From: JAAXGX01 sp965221595
GTDB taxonomy: Bacteria; Acidobacteriota; Vicinamibacteria; Vicinamibacterales; UBA8438
Direction of reading: 5' to 3'
DNA length: 64,000 bases
Assembly: GCA_965221595.1 (NCBI GenBank)
Contig: OZ244900.1
Span: forward strand, 3,286,001-3,350,000
Part shown: piece by piece, positions 38,406-47,130 of the stretch
Position numbering within the stretch: position 1 is the first letter of the stretch
How the letters are laid out: each line of letters begins with the position of its first letter
Position numbers and translations under genes: made by a program
Notes under the pieces: model-generated
What the model was told of the DNA's origin: nothing
Databases searched by the model: none
Seen by the model: the letters and a program-made list of their open reading frames with translations, nothing else

Positions 38406-39302
38406 GTGGGGAGAGGAACCATCAGCGGAGCATTCGTGGCGGCGGCGCTGGGGCTGGCTGTCCTCGGCCCGGCCGCGGGCGCGGGCCAGGAAGCTGACTA
38501 CGCCGCCGGCATCGAGGCCTGGCGCGCCGAGCGGGAGCAGCGCCTGACAGCCGACGACGGCTGGCTGACCGTGGCGGGCCTCTTCTTCCTTCGGGAGGGC
38601 GAGAATACGTTCGGCAGCGATCCGCTGCAGGACATCGTGCTGCCGGCGGGTCCGGCGCGTGCCGGCGCCTTCCTCCTCGAAGACCGGCGGGTCACGCTGC
38701 GCGCCGCGCCCGGGACGACGCTGACAGTCGACGGGCAGGACGTGGCGGCCGCCCGGCTCTATCCGCGCGAGACGCGGGCCGACATCACCATCGCGGACCT
38801 GACGCTGTTCGTGCACTACAGCGGCGAGCGCCTGGCGATCCGGATGCTGGACCGGGACAGCGCGCTCCGCCGCGACTTCACCGGACTGCAGTGGTACCCG
38901 GTCGACGAGGCGTGGCGCGTGCCGGCGCGCTTCGTGCCGCACGACGCACCGATCGAGGTGAGGATCCAGAACATCTTGGGTGACATCGAGACGCTCACCA
39001 GCTCCGGCGTCGTCCGCCTGCAGCTCGGCGGCGAACAGCTGGAGATGCTGCCGGTTGACGCGGGCGACCAGCTCTGGTTCATCTTCCGCGATCTGACCAG
39101 CGGCAGCGAGACCTACGCGGCGGCGCGCTTCCTGTACGCCGACGCACCGGGGGCCGACGGCCGCCTGGTGGTCGACTTCAACCGGGCGTACAACCCACCG
39201 TGCGCTTTCAATCCGCATACCACCTGCCCCCTGCCGCCGCGCGCGAACCGGCTGCCTGTGCGCGTCGAGGCCGGCGAGCTCGACTACCGCCCCGCCCCCT
39301 GA
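38406..39302 (+). CDS. DUF1684-family secreted protein
   Basis: This 298-residue protein matches the DUF1684 family, whose biochemical role is unknown. It has a signal peptide (AFVAAALGLAVLGPAAGAG), then the family's N-terminal WRAEREQRLTADDGWLTVAGLFFLREG block. The C-terminal block is VDFNRAYNPPCAFNPHTTCPLPPRANRLPV, in which the two cysteines and the NPPCAF motif are conserved. The GTG start at 38406 is preferred for its GAGG site 6 bases upstream and because it begins the signal peptide. It diverges from acnA and precedes gatC by 31 bases, but a functional link to either is not known. Confidence 0.85.
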   Translation: MGRGTISGAFVAAALGLAVLGPAAGAGQEADYAAGIEAWRAEREQRLTADDGWLTVAGLFFLREGENTFGSDPLQDIVLPAGPARAGAFLLEDRRVTLRAAPGTTLTVDGQDVAAARLYPRETRADITIADLTLFVHYSGERLAIRMLDRDSALRRDFTGLQWYPVDEAWRVPARFVPHDAPIEVRIQNILGDIETLTSSGVVRLQLGGEQLEMLPVDAGDQLWFIFRDLTSGSETYAAARFLYADAPGADGRLVVDFNRAYNPPCAFNPHTTCPLPPRANRLPVRVEAGELDYRPAP

Positions 39303-39333
39303 GAGCGGAGGTGAACGCCATCTTGCGCGGCTC

Positions 39334-39630
39334 ATGTCGACGCGGCTGACCCGGGCGGACGTCGAGCGCATCGCGGCACTGGCCCATCTGGACCTGACCG
39401 CGGACGAGACGGAGCGCTTCACGAAGCAGCTGGCGCAGATCCTCGAGTACGCCGAGCGCCTGCGGGAGGTGGACACCAGCGAGGTGTCCGCCACCTGGCA
39501 TCCGCGCGCGGGGTCGGCGGCGCTGCGCGACGACGTCCGACGGCCGTCGCTGGCGCGCGAGGACGCGCTGGCAGCCGCGCCGGACGCCGCGGCCGACGGC
39601 CTGTTCCGGGTACCGAAGGTGATCGGTTGA
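39334..39630 (+). CDS. gatC: Aspartyl/glutamyl-tRNA amidotransferase subunit C
   Basis: GatC is the small subunit that stabilises the GatCAB complex, which makes Gln-tRNA or Asn-tRNA by transamidation. The 98-residue product has the family pattern VERIAALAHLDLTADETERF, followed by ILEYAERLREVDTSEV and a C-terminal FRVPKVIG. A strong GGAGGTGA sequence lies at 39307-39314 but is 19 bases from the ATG, longer than ideal. gatA starts within the stop codon. The window also has asnS, so the complex may mainly serve Gln-tRNA, as inferred from the presence of a direct AsnRS. gatB is not in the window. Confidence 0.93.
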   Translation: MSTRLTRADVERIAALAHLDLTADETERFTKQLAQILEYAERLREVDTSEVSATWHPRAGSAALRDDVRRPSLAREDALAAAPDAAADGLFRVPKVIG

Positions 39631-41105
39631 TGGCGGCGGACGACTGGACGCTCACCCGGCTGCGGGCCGCCGTGGCCGGCGGGGACGTCTCGGCGCGCGA
39701 CGTATGCGACGGCTACCTGCGCCGCATCGCGGCCGCGGACGGGCGGATTCACGCGTTCACGACGGTGCTGGGCGAGGCGGCCCTGGCGCGCGCCGAGGAG
39801 GTGGACCGCCAGCGCGACGCGTGGCGCGACCGCCCGCTGCTCGGCGTCCCGGTGACGATCAAGGACGTCATCTGCACACGCGGCGTCCCGACCACCGCCT
39901 GCTCGCGGATTCTGGGCGGCTATCGCCCACCCTACGACGCGACGGTTGTCACGCGCCTGCTCGACGCCGGCGCCATCGTCATCGGCAAGACCAACTGCGA
40001 CGAGTTCGCCATGGGCTCGTCGACCGAGCACTCGGCGCTCGGACCCACGCGCAACCCCTGGGCGCCGGACCGCATTCCCGGCGGATCGAGCGGCGGCGCG
40101 GCGGCCGCCGTCGCGGCCCGCCTGGCGCCGGCGTCGATTGCATCCGACACCGGCGGATCGATCCGCCAGCCGGCGGCGCTGTGCGGCGTCGTCGGGCTCA
40201 AGCCGACCTACGGGCGCGTCTCGCGTTACGGCCTGCTGGCGTTCGCCTCGTCGCTGGATCAGATCGGCCCGCTGACGCTGACGGTGGCCGACGCGGCCGC
40301 CGTGCTGCAGGCCATCGCGGGCGCCGACCCGCTCGACGCCACCTGCGCGACCGCGCCGGTCCCGGCGCTGGACGGCCTGCTGCCTGGCGACGCGCGCGGC
40401 GCGCGCATCGGCGTGCCGCGGGCCGCGTTGGCGACCGGCGTGGACCCGGAGGTGCTGCGCGCCTTCGACGCGGCGCTGGCGGTGCTCGTTGCGCGCGGTG
40501 CGGCCGTGGTCGAGATCGACCTGCCCCACACGGCGTATGCCGTACCCGTCTACTACCTGGTCGCGCCTGCCGAGGCGAGCTCGAACCTGGCGCGCTACGA
40601 CGGCGTGCGCTACGGGTTGCGGGCGGGGTCTGACGGCCGCGAAGCAACCGTCGCCGCCATGTACGACCGGACGCGCGACGCCGGTTTCGGCGCGGAGGTC
40701 AAGCGCCGCATCATGCTCGGCACGTACGCGCTGAGCGCCGGCTACTACGACGCGTATTACGTCCACGCGCAGCGGGTGCGCAGCCTGATCCGCAGCGACT
40801 ACGACCGGGCGTTCACCGCTGTCGACGCGGTCGCCATGCCCACTACGCCGACGCCGGCGTACCGCCTCGGCGAGCATGTCGACGACCCACTCGCGATGTA
40901 CCTCGGCGACGTCTTCACGGTCAGCGCGAACCTGACCGGGCTGCCGGCCATCAGCCTGCCCGCCGGGTTCACCAACGCCGGCCTGCCCATCGGCTTCCAG
41001 TTGACGGCGCGGCCGTTCGACGAGGCCACGCTGCTGCGCCTGGGCGACGCACTCGAGCAGGACGCGCCCTGGAGCGCCGCGCGACCGCCGCTGGCGCCCG
41101 CCTGA
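39630..41105 (+). CDS. gatA: Aspartyl/glutamyl-tRNA amidotransferase subunit A
   Basis: GatA is the amidase-signature subunit that releases ammonia from glutamine for the transamidation. The 491-residue protein has the Ser-cisSer-Lys catalytic set: Lys in VTIKDVIC, the GGSSGGAAAAVAARLAP block, and the nucleophile in SDTGGSIRQPA. YGRVSRYGLLAFASSLDQIGP is also typical. The ATG at 39630 overlaps the gatC TGA (TGATG). The C-terminal GLPAISLPAGF matches other GatA proteins. It ends 18 bases before a dispersed repeat. Confidence 0.97.
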   Translation: MAADDWTLTRLRAAVAGGDVSARDVCDGYLRRIAAADGRIHAFTTVLGEAALARAEEVDRQRDAWRDRPLLGVPVTIKDVICTRGVPTTACSRILGGYRPPYDATVVTRLLDAGAIVIGKTNCDEFAMGSSTEHSALGPTRNPWAPDRIPGGSSGGAAAAVAARLAPASIASDTGGSIRQPAALCGVVGLKPTYGRVSRYGLLAFASSLDQIGPLTLTVADAAAVLQAIAGADPLDATCATAPVPALDGLLPGDARGARIGVPRAALATGVDPEVLRAFDAALAVLVARGAAVVEIDLPHTAYAVPVYYLVAPAEASSNLARYDGVRYGLRAGSDGREATVAAMYDRTRDAGFGAEVKRRIMLGTYALSAGYYDAYYVHAQRVRSLIRSDYDRAFTAVDAVAMPTTPTPAYRLGEHVDDPLAMYLGDVFTVSANLTGLPAISLPAGFTNAGLPIGFQLTARPFDEATLLRLGDALEQDAPWSAARPPLAPA

Positions 41106-41123
41106 CAGTCCGCCCTGTGCTGG

Positions 41124-41251
41124 CAGTCCATGGAGAAAGCCCGCGTTGTACCGAGACGGGCGAGGAAGGGCATGTGGGCCCTGGTCGGACGAGGAGCCAC
41201 ACGGTCAGACCGATGCAGCACTCGTCGCAGGCAGCGGGGCCGGTTGCCACC
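41124..41251 (+). repeat. Dispersed intergenic repeat copy
   Basis: About 128 bases after gatA resemble the element at 55464-55627. The left end (CAGTCCATGGAGAAAGCCCG) aligns with CAGCCCGTGGTGAAACCCCG there, and CGCGTTGTACCGAG aligns with CGCGTCGCACCGAG. About 33 of the first 42 bases agree. The right end shares AGCGGGGC followed by TTGC. A block of roughly 22 bases in the other copy is missing here. The orientation is the same as the other copies. Confidence 0.6.
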
Positions 41252-41263
41252 GCCACCGACCAG

Positions 41264-41539
41264 CTAAGGCGCAGACTGCTGGCCGGCGCGGCCCGACTGC
41301 TCCTCCAGCTCCGGCGTGCGCAACTGGTCGGCCGGGCCGCGCGGTGCGGTGGGCGGCAGATACCGGGCGCCGCTACCCATGCGCTCGCCCAGGTTCCGAA
41401 CGATGGCGGAGCCGGGCTCCCGCCGGCGGAACTTGCTGTAACCGGCGACAACCAGAAAGCCGACGAACAGGGCGAGGAGAAACCCGGTCGACAGGAGCAG
41501 ACCCTGCAACGCGCCGAAGGCGACCTCGAAGGGACTCAT
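41264..41539 (-). CDS. Small single-helix membrane protein downstream of rpoZ
   Basis: I do not recognise this 91-residue protein. It has one strong N-terminal hydrophobic segment (LLLSTGFLLALFVGFLVVAGY) followed by a basic KFRRRE stop-transfer and a polar cytoplasmic tail. The ATG overlaps the rpoZ stop by 4 bases, so it is translationally coupled to the RNA polymerase omega subunit. Composition and codon use match the neighbours. Its function is unknown. Confidence 0.62.
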   Translation of the reverse strand: MSPFEVAFGALQGLLLSTGFLLALFVGFLVVAGYSKFRRREPGSAIVRNLGERMGSGARYLPPTAPRGPADQLRTPELEEQSGRAGQQSAP

Positions 41540-41880
41540 GCTGGCTCCTCGGTGGCTGGCTGCGGATCGGGGAGCTCGTAGACGATCAGCCCTTCGTCGA
41601 CTTCCTCCATCGCGATGCGCTCGAACTTGACGTTCGTCGCCGGACGCTCACCCGTCTCGGGGTCGGGTGCCAGCGCCGCCAGCCGCGGCAGCGCCCCGCG
41701 CCGCAGCTGCTTCGCGCGCCGGGCGGCCACGTCGACGTACAGGAACCGGCTCTCCAGCGGCGGCATCCGCTCGCGCGGCGCCTCCGGTTCCGGGGCCTCG
41801 ACCGCGTCCGCTGCTTCGACTTCGACGGCGGCTTCCGCGTCCGCTGCCGCAGTCTCCGGAAGCTCCGCTTCGCTGTTCAT
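41536..41880 (-). CDS. rpoZ: RNA polymerase omega subunit with acidic N-terminal extension
   Basis: The C-terminal half matches omega: SRFLYVDVAARRAKQLRRGALPRL, then VKFERIAMEEVDEGLIVYEL. Omega folds around the beta-prime C-terminus and aids RNA polymerase assembly. The 114-residue product has about 40 N-terminal residues rich in Glu and Ala that E. coli omega lacks. Some other phyla also carry extended omegas. The gene diverges from the ymdB-like gene across 117 bases and is coupled to the small membrane protein gene downstream. Confidence 0.83.
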   Translation of the reverse strand: MNSEAELPETAAADAEAAVEVEAADAVEAPEPEAPRERMPPLESRFLYVDVAARRAKQLRRGALPRLAALAPDPETGERPATNVKFERIAMEEVDEGLIVYELPDPQPATEEPA

Positions 41881-41997
41881 GACTCTCCAGGATAATCGAA
41901 GTCAGCCGCGCGCGGCACGCCGGCCGCCACGAGACACGCCGCCAGCCGCCTGGAGGCGGCCGCACGGCGAGCCGCGCCTATGCAATCATGGGACAGA

Positions 41998-42816
41998 ATG
42001 CGGATTCTATTCGTCGGCGACGTCGTGGGCAAGCCGGGGCGCCAGATCCTGCGCCGGGCGCTGCCCGGGCTGGTCGCTCGGCGCGGCATCGACCTGGTCA
42101 TCGCCAACGTCGAGAACGCGGCGGGCGGCAAGGGTATCACGCGCGAGGTCGCGGAGGCGATTCGCGGGGCGGGCGTCAGCGTCATGACGACCGGCAACCA
42201 CGTCTGGGACAAGAAGGAGGCGATCGACTACATCGACCTCGAACCGCGGCTGCTGCGGCCGGCGAACTTCCCGGCGGGCGTGCCGGGGGCCGGACGCTAC
42301 GTGGCCCGGTCCGAGCGGCACGATCCGGTCGCCGTGATCAACGTGATGGGTCGCATCTTCATGAACCCACTGGATAACCCGTTCCACGTCGTGCGCGCCG
42401 AGCTGGAGGCCGTGCGGCGGGAGGCCCGCCTGGTCGTCGTAGACTTTCACGCCGAGGCTACGTCCGAGAAGCTGGCGATGGGCTGGCATCTCGACGGCAC
42501 CGTCACCGCCGTGCTGGGCACCCATACCCACGTGCAGACCGCCGACGAGCGCGTGCTGCCGAAGGGTACGGCGTATATCACCGATGTGGGCATGACCGGC
42601 CCGCACGACTCGATCATCGGGGTGAACACGCACGCCGCTCTGCAGCGCTTCCTCGACGGCATGCCGGCGAAGTTCGAGACGGCCAGCGGGGACCCCCGCC
42701 TCAACGCGGTGCTGGTCACGGCGGACACGGCGACGGGCGCGGCCCGGGACATCGAGCGGCTGAGTCTGTCGGCGGAGGACGTCGAGGCCCAGGCCGCCGG
42801 AGCGGGGGCTGCATGA
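41998..42816 (+). CDS. YmdB-like metallophosphoesterase (TIGR00282 family)
   Basis: The 272-residue protein belongs to the TIGR00282/YmdB family of dimetal phosphodiesterases; Bacillus YmdB hydrolyses cAMP and affects biofilm and motility choice. Metal-binding motifs are all present: GDVVGKPGR near the start, NVENAAGG, TTGNHVWD, DFHAEATSEK and GTHTHVQTAD. The length is normal. The ATG at 41998 is favoured over one 18 bases upstream because the GDVVG motif then starts at residue 7 as in homologues. It begins the run ymdB-xseA-xseB-ispA, with 4-base overlap to xseA. Confidence 0.9.
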   Translation: MRILFVGDVVGKPGRQILRRALPGLVARRGIDLVIANVENAAGGKGITREVAEAIRGAGVSVMTTGNHVWDKKEAIDYIDLEPRLLRPANFPAGVPGAGRYVARSERHDPVAVINVMGRIFMNPLDNPFHVVRAELEAVRREARLVVVDFHAEATSEKLAMGWHLDGTVTAVLGTHTHVQTADERVLPKGTAYITDVGMTGPHDSIIGVNTHAALQRFLDGMPAKFETASGDPRLNAVLVTADTATGAARDIERLSLSAEDVEAQAAGAGAA

Positions 42817-44195
42817 CGGCGCTGCCGGAGCTCCCGTTCGACGCGGCGCCGCAGCCGCCCAGCCTGCGCCGCCGCGTGCTGACGGTGACGGAGTTGACCG
42901 GCCGCGTGCGCGACCTCCTGGAGGGCGCGTACGGCGAGGTGTGGGTCGAGGGCGAAATCTCCAACGCACGTCTCTGGAAGACCGGCCACCTTTACTTCAC
43001 GCTCAAGGATGCCGGGGCCCAGCTCCGCGCGGTGATGTTCCGTTCCGCGCTCCGCTACCAGCGCTTCCGGCCGGAGGACGGACAGCACGTCGTCGCCCGC
43101 GGTCGGATCAGCGTATACGAGCCCAAGGGCGAGTACCAGATCGTGTGCGAGCATCTGGAACCGCGTGGGCTCGGGGCCCTGCAGCTCGCATTCGACCAGC
43201 TCCGCGACCGTCTCGACCGGGAAGGCCTGTTCGACGCGGAACGCAAGCGACCGCTGCCCGTGTTGCCGCGCAAGATCGGCATCGTCACATCGCTCGACGG
43301 CGCGGCACTCCACGACATGCTGAACGTACTCGGGCGGCGTCATCCGAACGCCCACCTGGTGGTCAGCCCTGCGCGCGTACAGGGCGAGGGAGCCGCCGCG
43401 GCGATCGTTCGCGGGCTGCGGCACCTGCAGCGGATCCCGGGCGTCGACGTGGTCATCGTCGCGCGCGGCGGAGGCTCGCTGGAGGACCTCTGGGCGTTCA
43501 ACGAGGAATCGGTGGCGCGCGCGGTCGCCGCCGCGCCGGTGCCGGTCGTCTCCGCGATCGGCCATGAGACGGACTACACAATCAGTGACTTCGTCGCCGA
43601 TCTGCGGGCGCCGACCCCCTCGGCGGCTGCCGAGCTGGTGGTGGCTCCCCGCGCCGAGCTGGGTGCGCGGATCGCGGGCCTTGGCGATCGTCTGCGGGCA
43701 GCGGCTCGCGACGGGCTCCGGCAGCGGCGGGCGGCCGTGCACCGGCTTGCGGCGCGGCCGGGTCTGGCCGGGTGGCCGACCCGCGTGGCGCTGCGCGGAA
43801 GGCAGGTCGACGAGCTCGCGCACCGCCTGACAGTGGCCACGCGCCACGGTGCGGGACGCCGCCGGCAGCGTCTGTACGAGCTGCGGCTGCGCCTCGAGGC
43901 GCTGGACCTCGGCCGGCGGCTGGCCGCCATCCGCGCGCGCCTCGCTGCGGCACAGGGCAACCTCGAGGCGGCGCTGGCAGCACAGCAACGCGCACGCGAG
44001 GCGCGCGTGCGCCTCGCGGCAGGCCGCCTGGATACGCTGAGCCCGCTGGGGGTGCTGGCGCGGGGTTATGCGGTCTGCTGGACTGGCGACCGCGCCGCGA
44101 TCATCCATGACGCGGCGGACGTTGCTCCCGGCCAGTCCGTACACGTGAAGCTGCACCGCGGCGCGCTGGACTGCGAGGTTACCAGGGTCGAGTGA
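42813..44195 (+). CDS. xseA: Exodeoxyribonuclease VII large subunit
   Basis: XseA is the catalytic subunit of exonuclease VII, which degrades single-stranded DNA from both ends. The 460-residue protein has an N-terminal OB-fold (VWVEGEISNARLWKTGHLYFTLKD), a middle catalytic domain with KIGIVTSLDGAALHD, and the family block DVVIVARGGGSLEDLWAFNEE, then AIGHETDYTISDFVADLRAPTPSAAAEL. A long helical, Arg-rich coiled-coil region follows, then the C-terminal SPLGVLARGYAV segment. The start overlaps the upstream gene as ATGA, and xseB begins at its last base. Confidence 0.96.
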   Translation: MTALPELPFDAAPQPPSLRRRVLTVTELTGRVRDLLEGAYGEVWVEGEISNARLWKTGHLYFTLKDAGAQLRAVMFRSALRYQRFRPEDGQHVVARGRISVYEPKGEYQIVCEHLEPRGLGALQLAFDQLRDRLDREGLFDAERKRPLPVLPRKIGIVTSLDGAALHDMLNVLGRRHPNAHLVVSPARVQGEGAAAAIVRGLRHLQRIPGVDVVIVARGGGSLEDLWAFNEESVARAVAAAPVPVVSAIGHETDYTISDFVADLRAPTPSAAAELVVAPRAELGARIAGLGDRLRAAARDGLRQRRAAVHRLAARPGLAGWPTRVALRGRQVDELAHRLTVATRHGAGRRRQRLYELRLRLEALDLGRRLAAIRARLAAAQGNLEAALAAQQRAREARVRLAAGRLDTLSPLGVLARGYAVCWTGDRAAIIHDAADVAPGQSVHVKLHRGALDCEVTRVE

Positions 44196-44446
44196 TGGAC
44201 GACACCACAATCAAGGACTTCGAATCGGCGCTGGCCGAGCTCGAGTCCATCGTGAAGGAGCTCGAGCAGGGCAACCTGGCGCTCGAGCAGTCGCTGCAGC
44301 GGTTCGAACGCGGCGTCGAGCTGTCGCGCTACTGCCAGACACGGCTCGACGCCGCCGAGCGGCGGATCGAGGTCCTCACCGAGCAGGGCCAGCCGGCCCC
44401 GCCGCCAGCCGCCCTGGCGTCTGCCGGCGGCAAGGACGCCCCGTGA
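44195..44446 (+). CDS. xseB: Exodeoxyribonuclease VII small subunit
   Basis: XseB is the small helical subunit that multiplies around XseA. The 83-residue product has the family core FESALAELESIVKELEQGNLALEQSLQRFERGVEL. A C-terminal Pro/Ala-rich tail of about 15 residues follows. The ATG at 44195 shares one base with the xseA stop (TGATG). Its stop overlaps the ispA GTG. The pairing with xseA confirms the function. Confidence 0.95.
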   Translation: MDDTTIKDFESALAELESIVKELEQGNLALEQSLQRFERGVELSRYCQTRLDAAERRIEVLTEQGQPAPPPAALASAGGKDAP

Positions 44447-45399
44447 CGCGGTCCGGCCCGCCGGCCGGCAGGGCCGACGTCCGCGAGTACCTGCGAGCGC
44501 AAGGGGCGATCATCGACAGCGCCCTCGAGCGCTACCTGCCGAACGCCGACAACTGCCCGCCGCTCATCGCCGAGGCGATGCGCTACAGCCTGTTTGCGGG
44601 CGGCAAGCGGCTGAGACCGATCCTGACCCTGGCTGCCGCCGAGACCGTGGCGCCGCACGCCTCGCCCACGGCCACGGCCGACGCGCTGCCGGCAGCGTGT
44701 GCCGTCGAGATGATTCACACCTACTCGCTGGTGCACGACGACCTGCCGGCAATGGACGACGACACACTGCGGCGGGGACGCCCGACGGCCCACGTCGTGT
44801 TCGGCGAGGGCGCGGCCATTCTGGTCGGCGACGCACTGCTGACGGAGGCGTTTCGCATCCTGGCCCGCTGGCCTGCGGGCGGCGATCGGTCACTAACCGG
44901 CCGCAAGCTGCGGGCAGCCGAGCGCGTGGCCGCAGGGGCAGGTGCGGGCGGCATGGTCGGCGGCCAGGCTCTGGACCTGCAGGCGAGCGGGCAGGTGCCC
45001 GGCCGCAGCGTCCCCATCATCGACGGCGACGGGCTGCGCACGCTGCACGGGCTCAAGACTGGTGCCTTGATGCGCGCCGCGGCGGCGGCCGGCGCCATCC
45101 TGGCCGGGGGGACCGCCGCCGAGATAGACACGGTCGATGCCTATGCGCGGCACCTGGGCCTCGGATTCCAGATTGTCGACGACATCCTCGACGTCGAGGG
45201 CACGGCCGACGCGCTCGGCAAGACGGCCGGCAAGGACGCCGCCGCCGGCAAGCCGACCTACCCGTCCATCCTCGGCGTCGACCGCTCGCGGGCGCTGGCC
45301 GTCGAGGCGATCGCCGCGGCGAAGGCCGTGCTGCGCACCGGCGGCTTGAGCGGCCGGCTCGACGAGATCGCCGATTGGGTGCTCACCCGCACGCACTGA
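44443..45399 (+). CDS. ispA: Farnesyl diphosphate synthase-type polyprenyl synthetase
   Basis: This 318-residue enzyme condenses isopentenyl diphosphate with allylic diphosphates. The first Asp-rich motif is DDLPAMDDD at about residues 99-107 and the second is DDILDVEGTAD. The segment before the first motif, YSLVH, matches bacterial FPP synthases such as E. coli IspA, so a C15 product is likely. The GGKRLRP diphosphate-binding block is present. The GTG start overlaps the xseB stop. In many bacteria dxs comes next, but here tlyA follows after 67 bases. Confidence 0.93.
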   Translation: MTRSGPPAGRADVREYLRAQGAIIDSALERYLPNADNCPPLIAEAMRYSLFAGGKRLRPILTLAAAETVAPHASPTATADALPAACAVEMIHTYSLVHDDLPAMDDDTLRRGRPTAHVVFGEGAAILVGDALLTEAFRILARWPAGGDRSLTGRKLRAAERVAAGAGAGGMVGGQALDLQASGQVPGRSVPIIDGDGLRTLHGLKTGALMRAAAAAGAILAGGTAAEIDTVDAYARHLGLGFQIVDDILDVEGTADALGKTAGKDAAAGKPTYPSILGVDRSRALAVEAIAAAKAVLRTGGLSGRLDEIADWVLTRTH

Positions 45400-45466
45400 C
45401 GGCGCGCGGGGCACGGGACACGCCGCCCGAGGTCCGTCGCGCTGCCGCCGCCGCGGCCGGAGACGC

Positions 45467-46231
45467 ATGAGCGCCCGCGTCCGGCTAGACACCCTGGTGA
45501 CGCAGCGCGGGCTCGCCTCGACGCGGGCACGGGCAAGGGCGCTGGTGCTCGCCGGCCAGGTGCGCGTCGACGGCGTCGTCGTCTCGAAGGCCGGCGCGGC
45601 GGTGCCGGCTGACGCCGAGGTGAAGGTCACGATCCCGGACCACCCCTACGCCGGGCGCGGGGGCATCAAGCTGGCCCACGCGCTCGACGCTTTCCGCGTG
45701 GCGGTCGGCGGCCGCACCGCACTGGACATCGGCGCCTCGACGGGCGGCTTCACCGACGTGCTCGTGCAGCGCGGCGCGGCGCGCGTGGCGGCGGTCGACG
45801 TCGGACACGGCCAGCTCGCTTGGAAGCTGCGCCGGGATCCGCGCGTGGCCGTGCTGGAAGGCATCAACGCGCGGGGACTCGAGCGGGCGATGCTGCCGCC
45901 GGCGTTTCGGCAGGTCGACGTCGTGACAATCGACGTCTCGTTCATCTCCGTGAAGCTGATGCTGCCACCGATTCGGCCGCTGCTGCATCCGGACACGGAC
46001 ATCGTCGTGCTCGTCAAGCCGCAGTTCGAGGCGGGGCGCGCCGAAGTCGGCAAGCGGGGGCTGGTGACCGACGGCGCCGTGCACCGGCGTGTAGTGGACG
46101 AGGTGACCGCGGCGGCGGATCGGATAGGATTGGGGCGCGTTGCCGCCACACCGTCGCCGATCACCGGCGCGGAAGGCAATCGGGAGTTCTTTCTGCACCT
46201 GCGCGCGCGGGCGGCCGCAGCGAACGCATGA
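45467..46231 (+). CDS. tlyA: TlyA-family rRNA 2'-O-methyltransferase
   Basis: TlyA methylates cytidines in 16S and 23S rRNA in mycobacteria; many homologues are called hemolysins from an early assay. The 254-residue protein has an N-terminal S4 RNA-binding domain (RLDTLVTQRGLASTRARARALVLAGQVRVDG). The FtsJ-like domain has the SAM motif ALDIGASTGGFTDVL. VDVVTIDVSFISVKLMLP and VLVKPQFEAGR are the later motifs, which give the Asp/Lys catalytic residues. Its stop overlaps nadK by 4 bases. The xseAB-ispA-tlyA-nadK order is common in other phyla. Confidence 0.94.
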   Translation: MSARVRLDTLVTQRGLASTRARARALVLAGQVRVDGVVVSKAGAAVPADAEVKVTIPDHPYAGRGGIKLAHALDAFRVAVGGRTALDIGASTGGFTDVLVQRGAARVAAVDVGHGQLAWKLRRDPRVAVLEGINARGLERAMLPPAFRQVDVVTIDVSFISVKLMLPPIRPLLHPDTDIVVLVKPQFEAGRAEVGKRGLVTDGAVHRRVVDEVTAAADRIGLGRVAATPSPITGAEGNREFFLHLRARAAAANA

Positions 46232-47130
46232 CGTCCTCGACCCCGCCGGCAGGCCCGCCCGCCACCGTCGGCATCGTCGCCAAGACCCGGCTGCGCGAGG
46301 CCGCCGCGGTAGTGGCCAAGCTCACCGACTGGCTCACCGCGCGAGGCGTCGGGGTGGTCGTCGAGATCGACACCGCGCGCCTGGTCGAGCGCCCGGGCCC
46401 GCCTACCTGCTCGCGCGACGAGCTGCCGTCGGCCGCTGATCTGATTCTGGTGCTCGGCGGGGACGGCACGCTGCTCGGCGTGGCGGGCCGGGTCGCACAG
46501 TCCGCGGCCTCGCCCTCGATACTCGCGGTCAACTTCGGCAGCCTCGGCTTCCTGACCGAGATTACGCTGCCGGAGCTCTACCCGGCGCTCGAGTCGGTGC
46601 TGGCCGGCAACGCGCGGATCGACGAGCGCCGGATGCTGCATTCGCGAGTCCTGCGCAACGAGGCGGTCATGACGGAGCGCATCGTCCTCAACGACGTCGT
46701 GCTGGGGAAGGCCGCCCTGTCGAACATCATCGACTTCGCCATCACGTTCGGCGAGCAGTTCGTCATGTCGTCGCGCGCCGACGGCCTGATCCTCGCCAGC
46801 CCGACCGGTTCGACGGCGTACAACCTGGCCGCGGGAGGCCCGATTGTGCATCCCACGGTCGACGCCGTGCTCCTCACGCCCATCGCCCCCCACACGCTCA
46901 CGAACCGGCCCATCGTCATTCCCGCCACGACGCCGGTGCGCGTGACCCCCGCGCTGGGCGGCGCCCATCAGTCAGCCTACGTCAGCTTCGACGGTCAGTA
47001 CGGCTTCGAGCTCGCCGCGGGCGACAGCGTCACCGTCGAGCGCGCCGCGCGCCCGCTGCGCGTCGTCCGCGCGGAGTCGCGCAACTACTTCGCCGTCCTC
47101 CGCGAGAAGCTCAAGTGGGGCGAGCGCTGA
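46228..47130 (+). CDS. nadK: NAD kinase
   Basis: NadK phosphorylates NAD to NADP. The 300-residue protein has the ATP/polyphosphate-binding LVLGGDGTLLGVAG motif, NFGSLGFLTEI, the conserved NDVVLGKAALSNIIDF region and ADGLILASPTGSTAYNLAAGG. The length is normal for bacterial NadK. The start overlaps the tlyA stop by 4 bases. The last 20 bases overlap the 3' end of the VOC gene on the opposite strand. recN, often downstream of nadK, is absent. Confidence 0.96.
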   Translation: MTSSTPPAGPPATVGIVAKTRLREAAAVVAKLTDWLTARGVGVVVEIDTARLVERPGPPTCSRDELPSAADLILVLGGDGTLLGVAGRVAQSAASPSILAVNFGSLGFLTEITLPELYPALESVLAGNARIDERRMLHSRVLRNEAVMTERIVLNDVVLGKAALSNIIDFAITFGEQFVMSSRADGLILASPTGSTAYNLAAGGPIVHPTVDAVLLTPIAPHTLTNRPIVIPATTPVRVTPALGGAHQSAYVSFDGQYGFELAAGDSVTVERAARPLRVVRAESRNYFAVLREKLKWGER

